NCBI GenBank assembly: GCA_947627465.1
Contig: CANQWD010000007.1
Coordinates: 36,139 to 100,138, forward strand
DNA length: 64,000 bases
Source: an uncultured Clostridia bacterium
GTDB taxonomy: Bacteria > Bacillota > Clostridia > Oscillospirales > Ruminococcaceae
Direction of reading: 5' to 3'
Shown: positions 59,327 through 64,000 of the stretch, one piece after another
Layout: every line of letters begins with the position of its first letter
Position numbering within the stretch: position 1 is the stretch's first letter
Notes under the pieces: generated by a model
Told to the model about the DNA's origin: nothing
Databases searched by the model: none
What the model saw: only the letters and a program-made list of their open reading frames with translations
Made by a program: the position numbers and the translations under genes

Positions 59327-62095
59327 ATGGCGCAAATTCCGCAGATAAATAACCCGATAACCTCGAAGAACTATAATTACAGTCCCCGTCAGCAGGACGC
59401 GAATACCGATCCGTTCGACATCGTCAAGCTCACCGGAGTGGGAAGCGCGGGTGTAAATTCCGATTCCGCTTCCAAAAGCCGCCTTGAAATGGGCAACCGC
59501 GAACTTATCCCGCTTCAGGTGCGCGCACCCAAAGACCCCACGCTCGCCGTCGAGATGCTAAAGGATCTGCTCAACGTCGAAGTGCTCAATCAAGCGCTCG
59601 TCACGGGGCACACCGATCTTTACGGCAGTCTGCAAAGTCTCGCCAAGGAGCTGTATGTGACCCCCGAGGAACTGGTTCAAGAAATACAGAACCAAGAACA
59701 GCAGAACACCATGTTCAGCGGGCACGAGTTCTACGACGTTCTCCGCGAGGTAGCCCAGACCACCTCCGACCCGAACACCAAGGAGCTTATCGGAAATCTT
59801 TTGAAGTCGATAAACTTCGCGCAGAACAAGGAGGAAATTCTCGGCGCTCTGCGGGCGAACCTGAAATTCCTGTCGGAATACTACTCGCCGAACGAAAAGC
59901 TCTCGCATAAGCTGCTGGACCTTTCGCAAAAGTGGGGCGCGGAGGACGCGGACGAATATTTCGAGATGTTAAAGAGCGACACCCTCGCGATCTTAAAGGA
60001 CGTTTCGGGAAGTCTGCTCAACGACGACAAGACCCAAATGCTCCTGCCGCTCATCACGCACAATCTTTCGCGCTACAACACCAATCCTTATATGTGCAAG
60101 GAGTACTTCAATCTTCTGCTTACGCAGATATCCTCGGGAACTCTCCGCGAATCGCTGAAAAACTCATTCAACCGTCTCTACGCAGCCATCTTCGACAAGA
60201 AGCCGATGCAGGATCCTCACACCATGGAGGAGATCGCGAAAATGGGCGATCCCGCTTCAAACGGAATACCTAATAATAATTATACAACAACCGACATAAA
60301 AAATCAACCACTTTCGGAAAATTCAGACGGAAAAAATGCGGTTTTTAATGACAATTCCGCGCAAATTCAGCAGAATAACAAAATTTCGGGCGAAGATTTT
60401 GGTGAAATCGCCACACGCGCAAGCGAGCCTTTTCCTGTTTTTGACAGCGAGGGGGAGCAGATAGGCTTTCAAGACCCGAACATCAACCGACTTTTGGACG
60501 AGAACGGAAACACCGTTCCGTTCGCCGCCGAGCAGCCCGTGTTTGACGCGCGGGGCAGACAGCTCGGATATCTGCCGCAGGCGATGCACGACGAATTCGG
60601 CAGCGTTATAGCGGGACACCCGCTTATGGACGAGGAGGGCAATTTCGTGCCGTTCCCCGTCGGAACGCCCGTGTTCGACGAGAACGGAAGCCCGTTGGGA
60701 TTTCTGGCGCAGCCGCTTTACGACGAAAACGGCGATGTGATACAGCAGACGTTCGTCGACGCGAACGGCAACCCGTCGGCTTTCCCCGCGAGACTTCCCG
60801 TGTTCGACGAAAACGGCGAACAGGTGGGATTTTCGTCGAACCTGTTCAGTCAAAACGGCAATCCCGTGCTAAATCAGCCGCTCGTTGACATAAACGGCAA
60901 CATTCTGCCGTTCGTGCCCGCCGTGCCGCTTTACGACGAAAACGGGGACGCTGTCGCTTACCGGCCGCGCGGACTGTTCAACGAAAACGGCGACCCTATC
61001 TTGCAGCCGCTCGTGGACGCGGACGGCTATCCCGTCGAGGAAAACCGAATTCCAAAGGAGCCTGTGTTAAATCAGGCGGGAGAACAGATCGGCTACCGCG
61101 TAAAGTTTTTTGACGAAAAAGGACAGCGCGTTTTGAACGAGCAGGTCTTCGACCTCAGCGGCAACCCGATCTCCGAAAACAGCGAAACGCACGAGCTTTC
61201 GGGCTGGCACAAATACTTAAACGAGCTGATGTCGCAGTCGGGCTACTCTCAGCAGCTGAAAGCCGCGGGCTACAACGCGGACGGCATACTCGGCGCTTAC
61301 AACCGCGGGCGGTTAAGCGGCGCGGACGCCTTGAAAGCGCTTATCGAGGGCTTGTTTATCGACAAGGAAGTTCCCGCGGCGGCGGAGCAAATGACCGCAA
61401 TGCAGGGCGACTTCGCAAAGGTAAACACCATGCAGGAGATGATAGACCTTTTGAACGGTCTGCTGCGCGATATGCCCGACGTGCCGATAAGAGAGCGGCT
61501 TTACGGCGTTTTTGTGGATATTATCGACAAGATGGCGATAACAAGCGAACTTCCGCAGCACGGGATACGTCCGCCCGTGTCGTCCACGCTCGACAGTCTC
61601 ACGGATTTTATTCAGCTGAATATAAACAATCCCGCGCTTAAATCTCTCGACAGCTTCAACGCGTCGAATTTGCTGCAAAGTCTGCTTAACGCACCGGGAG
61701 TTTTCACGCCGCTCGCGCATTATATACTGCCGCTCGAGGTGGCGAACACGCGCGCTTTTGGAGAACTGTGGGTGGATAACGATGAGAACAATCCGAACAA
61801 CACTCCCGGCACGCAGCGAAATTATCATTTGTTTTTGACGTTCGACGTGGAAAGTATCGGGCGGTTCGAGTTGGATATGTACGCGCTCGGCGAAAACGTC
61901 GACTTGTCGCTTCTCTATCCGCCGCGGTTTGAAAAGGAGATCGAGCCGATGAAAGATCGCGTGAACAAGATAGTTCGGAATATCGGCTACAACACGCAGA
62001 GTTTCGAGACCGCGCCGCTCAAAAAGCCGCATAACCTCGTGGACGTTTTCCCGAAGATAGAGGACAAGCGCGTGACGTTAAACAAGAGGGTTTAG
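59327..62095 (+). CDS. Large FliK-like (Flg_hook C-terminal) protein with six DENG-type repeats
   Basis: 922 residues, AAGGAG upstream, no signal peptide. N-terminal helical part (about 70-295). Residues 369-617 hold six repeats of about 44 residues, each beginning P-V-F-D-E-N-G (or close), with further DENGD and VDANGN phrases. The C-terminal part (about 830-892: FDVESIGRFELDMY, then helices) resembles the Flg_hook domain of FliK, which tells the FlhB export switch that the hook is long enough. Gene order with the FlhB-like gene downstream matches the Bacillus ylqG-ylqH pair. A ruler-like or export-switch role is inferred; the sigma-28 promoter supports a motility role. The repeat region is not known from FliK in my recollection. 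Confidence 0.7.
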   Translation: MAQIPQINNPITSKNYNYSPRQQDANTDPFDIVKLTGVGSAGVNSDSASKSRLEMGNRELIPLQVRAPKDPTLAVEMLKDLLNVEVLNQALVTGHTDLYGSLQSLAKELYVTPEELVQEIQNQEQQNTMFSGHEFYDVLREVAQTTSDPNTKELIGNLLKSINFAQNKEEILGALRANLKFLSEYYSPNEKLSHKLLDLSQKWGAEDADEYFEMLKSDTLAILKDVSGSLLNDDKTQMLLPLITHNLSRYNTNPYMCKEYFNLLLTQISSGTLRESLKNSFNRLYAAIFDKKPMQDPHTMEEIAKMGDPASNGIPNNNYTTTDIKNQPLSENSDGKNAVFNDNSAQIQQNNKISGEDFGEIATRASEPFPVFDSEGEQIGFQDPNINRLLDENGNTVPFAAEQPVFDARGRQLGYLPQAMHDEFGSVIAGHPLMDEEGNFVPFPVGTPVFDENGSPLGFLAQPLYDENGDVIQQTFVDANGNPSAFPARLPVFDENGEQVGFSSNLFSQNGNPVLNQPLVDINGNILPFVPAVPLYDENGDAVAYRPRGLFNENGDPILQPLVDADGYPVEENRIPKEPVLNQAGEQIGYRVKFFDEKGQRVLNEQVFDLSGNPISENSETHELSGWHKYLNELMSQSGYSQQLKAAGYNADGILGAYNRGRLSGADALKALIEGLFIDKEVPAAAEQMTAMQGDFAKVNTMQEMIDLLNGLLRDMPDVPIRERLYGVFVDIIDKMAITSELPQHGIRPPVSSTLDSLTDFIQLNINNPALKSLDSFNASNLLQSLLNAPGVFTPLAHYILPLEVANTRAFGELWVDNDENNPNNTPGTQRNYHLFLTFDVESIGRFELDMYALGENVDLSLLYPPRFEKEIEPMKDRVNKIVRNIGYNTQSFETAPLKKPHNLVDVFPKIEDKRVTLNKRV

Positions 62096-62171
62096 TTAAT
62101 TGACCATGTAAAATTATAGAAGCGCTCGACCAAAAGCAACGTCATGGCGGCGCATAAATTTCAAAAAGTGT

Positions 62172-62460
62172 CAGAATTTGCGAAGCGAATTCTGACCGGT
62201 CTTGAGTTTGAAGCGCAACGGAGCGCGAAGCGCGGAGTGAGCATTCAAACTCAAGATTTTGAAATTATTTAAAATAAGGAGTATAAAATGGCACGGCAAA
62301 AGCACCCAATGGCTCCCGCAAACAACAAGCGCATAAAAACAATCAACGTTACAAGCACGCATAAAATTTGCGAAAGAGATTAAGTTTGCCGCAGCGAAGC
62401 GTAGGCAAACTTAATCTGCTAGCGAACGAAGCGAAGCGTAGTGAGCGGTTCGCAAATTTT
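62172..62460. repeat. Nested palindromes with GCGAAGCG cores around a partial gene copy
   Basis: Hairpins at 62172-62194 (CAGAATT arms), 62201-62255 (CTTGAGTTTGAA arms), 62378-62416 (GATTAAGTTTGCC arms) and an outer pair 62363-62374/62449-62460 (AAAATTTGCGAA arms). The arms differ but the centres share GCGAAGCG or close variants. Between them lies a copy of the start of the FlhB-like gene. Confidence 0.7.
62272..62332 (+). pseudogene. Duplicated start of the FlhB-like gene
   Basis: 61 bases, including the ribosome site, ATG (62288) and 15 codons (MARQKHPMAPANNKR), repeat the sequence at 62465-62525 with two mismatches. The frame then runs into palindromic sequence and stops after 31 codons in all. 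If translated it would give a short dead-end peptide. Confidence 0.8.
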
Positions 62461-62480
62461 TTCTAAATAAGGAGGATAAA

Positions 62481-62792
62481 ATGGCACGGCAAAAGCACCC
62501 AATGGCTCCCGCGAACAACAAGCGCCTTTACGGGCAAAACGCGGCGGTGGCTTTGAAGTATAATCCTGATATGAATTACGCGCCCGTGGTCGTTGCCTCG
62601 GGGCTTGGAGAACTGGCTCAGCGAATAGTCAATATCGCGGACGAGGCGGGAGTTCCGGTTTACCGCGATGACAGCGTGGCGGCGCTGCTGGTTATGCTGA
62701 ATTCGGGCGAGACTATCCCGAAAGAGTTGTATCAGATAGTTGCGGCGATCTACGCCGAGGTGGTCTACACCGCCGATAAAATGAGAAAGTGA
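62481..62792 (+). CDS. FlhB C-terminal-domain homologue (FlhX/YlqH type)
   Basis: 103 residues with GGAGG upstream. It matches the cytoplasmic domain of FlhB: ALKYNPDMNYAPVVVASG, then AQRIVNIADEAGVPVYRD and LVMLNSGETIPKELYQIVAAIYAEV. It lacks the membrane part and the autocleavage NPTH motif reads NPDM, as in other free-standing homologues. Full FlhB switches export specificity from hook to filament; stand-alone copies can partly replace its C-terminal domain. Directly downstream of the FliK-like gene, interrupted by the palindromic region. Confidence 0.9.
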   Translation: MARQKHPMAPANNKRLYGQNAAVALKYNPDMNYAPVVVASGLGELAQRIVNIADEAGVPVYRDDSVAALLVMLNSGETIPKELYQIVAAIYAEVVYTADKMRK

Positions 62793-62807
62793 ATAAACGG
62801 CATGCAA

Positions 62808-62835
62808 AAACCGCTCCCGTAAAAAGGAGCGGTTT
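62808..62835 (+). terminator. Terminator after the FlhB-like gene
   Basis: Stem AAACCGCTCC/GGAGCGGTTT with an 8-base loop and GTTGTTTT. Confidence 0.85.
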
Positions 62836-62886
62836 GTTGTTTTCGGCTTCTCGCAAGCGCGTTTATCGTTTGAAAATCGGTCGCCA

Positions 62887-63459
62887 TCAGCCGTCGATAA
62901 GGATAAAGTCGCCAAGTTTGGAACGGATAAGATTTTCGTTCCGGCTGTAAATCAAATGTGAACCGTTTACGTTTACGACAAAGCTTTCCGGAAGCTCACG
63001 TTCGCTGCTGCAGCTTATGGCAATAAGGTATCTTGACTGTTCGGGTATGAAGCTTTCAAGGGCATATTCCTTTTCGTTAAACAAAAGATCCTTAACGCTT
63101 TTAAGCTCATCTTCGCCGACATAGTCTATATCGATAAAATCCGATTCGGCGGTTTTAAAATCGTTTAAATCCACCGCGTCTCTGTGTATTTCTCTCAAAA
63201 GAGACGTTAAGACGCTGTCAATATCGCTGCTGTCGGCTTTGGTGACGAGATATTCCGGAGTTACCTCAATCCACAAGCCGCTGTTCTTGTCGCCGTTAAG
63301 ATAGTACTTGCCGCTTTTGACCTCCAAATTTTCGGGCACCTTATCCTCCGGCGCCGCATCCGCTGCGGCATTGTTGGTTCGGTTCAGCATTACAGCCGCA
63401 ATGCCGCCGCCAACGCCCAGTGCCGCCGCCAAAATAATCGGAAGTATTATTTTTTTCAT
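62887..63459 (-). CDS. Exported or membrane-anchored protein of unknown function
   Basis: 190 residues from MKKIILPII with AGGTGA upstream (an ATG three codons earlier is less well placed). A membrane helix (about 4-25) with a Gly-rich end may be an anchor or signal; there is no lipobox. The extracytoplasmic domain contains DLNDFKTAESDFIDIDYVG and an SCSSE segment. The gene follows the next upstream gene after 17 bases. No family recognised. Confidence 0.72.
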   Translation of the reverse strand: MKKIILPIILAAALGVGGGIAAVMLNRTNNAAADAAPEDKVPENLEVKSGKYYLNGDKNSGLWIEVTPEYLVTKADSSDIDSVLTSLLREIHRDAVDLNDFKTAESDFIDIDYVGEDELKSVKDLLFNEKEYALESFIPEQSRYLIAISCSSERELPESFVVNVNGSHLIYSRNENLIRSKLGDFILIDG

Positions 63460-63476
63460 AAAAATCACCTAGCCTC

Positions 63477-63920
63477 TCACTGTTTAAAGAATTGTATGTC
63501 GTTTTCCTTTGATATTATAGATTTAGGACTCAAGGTAACATCACCCAACGCTTCGAAATTTACATATGCTATCTGCACACCGCTTTGAGATGGACTGTCG
63601 TCCACTAAGGAACCATCTGAATGAACTTTGACCGCGTTCATAAAAACCGCACGAAAATTTGATGAACCGCTGCCGCTCAATTTGCCGTTATGACTTTTGC
63701 CGGTTGCAAAATATTTGTTATCTGCACTTCTGTAAATTTCAACTTTAAATTCGCCCTCATCGACCCTGATTGCGCCCGGTATGGAGTTTTTGGGCTTGTA
63801 TATTCCAACAAAATTCTTGTTTACGATAACATCCTCCTCTGCGGCGACCGAAATCGTGAGCAGAAACGATGCAATGAAAACAAAACCCAAGCAAACCACC
63901 TTTTTGATTTTTTCGTTCAT
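63477..63920 (-). CDS. Secreted protein of unknown function
   Basis: 147 residues from MNEKIKKVVC; AAGGGGG precedes it, and an ATG three codons earlier is less likely. The signal peptide (about 1-27, ends SVAAEED) is cleaved by type I peptidase; the mature part is beta-rich (FKVEIYRSADNKYF, SSNFRAVFMNAVKV). A TATAAT on the minus strand at 63982-63977 could be its -10; the -35 would lie beyond the window. No family recognised. Confidence 0.72.
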   Translation of the reverse strand: MNEKIKKVVCLGFVFIASFLLTISVAAEEDVIVNKNFVGIYKPKNSIPGAIRVDEGEFKVEIYRSADNKYFATGKSHNGKLSGSGSSNFRAVFMNAVKVHSDGSLVDDSPSQSGVQIAYVNFEALGDVTLSPKSIISKENDIQFFKQ

Positions 63921-64000
63921 AATAATCACCCCCTTTCCTAATTATCATTAGCCCTGAGCAAAACTCATCAACCCGCATTATAAAAGGGAAAACAAGCCAA

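Noticed and set aside
1..64000. tRNA, rRNA or other housekeeping RNA genes
   Set aside because: No sequence with tRNA arms, CCA-type ends or rRNA signatures was recognised by eye; a covariance-model scan was not possible.

Overview
This 64 kb window looks like the chromosome of a motile, Gram-positive-type anaerobe of the class Clostridia, probably near the Ruminococcaceae/Oscillospiraceae. The reasons are strong AGGAGG-type ribosome binding sites, promoters with TTGACA-N17-TATAAT spacing, lipoproteins with short lipoboxes, the fliW-csrA pair inside a late flagellar operon, an alpha2-type glycyl-tRNA synthetase, LRR_5 (BspA-like) proteins, and glycogen and sugar-ABC genes. The taxon is inferred; there is no rRNA gene. 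I saw no tRNA, CRISPR array or complete insertion sequence.

Layout. (1) 1-9.8 kb, plus strand: the end of a vWA-domain (DUF2201-like) gene with an intact MIDAS, tightly followed by six overlapping or near-overlapping paralogous genes. Each has an ankyrin-like helical front, an almost invariant charged linker and LRR_5 repeats; a decayed seventh copy follows. (2) 9.9-15.1 kb: a cation diffusion facilitator, an LRR protein with a zinc-ribbon partner, a GH27 alpha-galactosidase whose promoter is followed by three 28-bp repeats, and a PflX-like radical SAM enzyme with a DUF3592 membrane protein. (3) 15.2-27.4 kb, minus strand: the late flagellar operon flgM-flgN-flgK-flgL-DUF6470-fliW-csrA-fliD-fliS-chaperone plus two paralogous unknowns, headed by a sigma-28 promoter. 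(4) 27.4-29.2 kb: two prepilin genes. (5) 29.7-35.4 kb: a sugar ABC importer (two permeases, two paralogous binding proteins, no ATPase). (6) 35.7-42 kb: glyS, then a cluster of small exported proteins built on a shared helical domain, one fused to a pilin-type head domain, with two miniature inverted-repeat elements and two broken members. (7) 42-46.7 kb: small genes, ilvE, and unknown exported or membrane proteins. (8) 46.7-51.2 kb: GH13 enzyme and glycogen phosphorylase. (9) 51.3-54.3 kb: small exported proteins (one interrupted at a G7 tract) and rpsF-ssb-rpsR. (10) 54.3-59.1 kb: cheA-cheW-cheR-cheB. (11) 59.2-62.8 kb: a sigma-28 promoter driving a large FliK-like protein with six DENG-type repeats, then an FlhB C-terminal homologue. 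(12) 62.8-64 kb: two small exported proteins.

How the parts work together: the FlgM/sigma-28, FliW/CsrA, hook-filament junction, cap, chaperone, chemotaxis and FliK-like/FlhB-like genes together form a late-motility module. The type IV pilins and the pilin-head lipoprotein suggest a second surface appendage. The carbohydrate genes (alpha-galactosidase, sugar importer, GH13, glycogen phosphorylase) cover uptake and intracellular breakdown of oligosaccharides and glycogen. The best candidate for an undescribed system is the vWA plus LRR paralogue array at the left edge. Next are the pilin-head lipoprotein cluster and the repeat-bearing FliK-like/FlhB-like pair.
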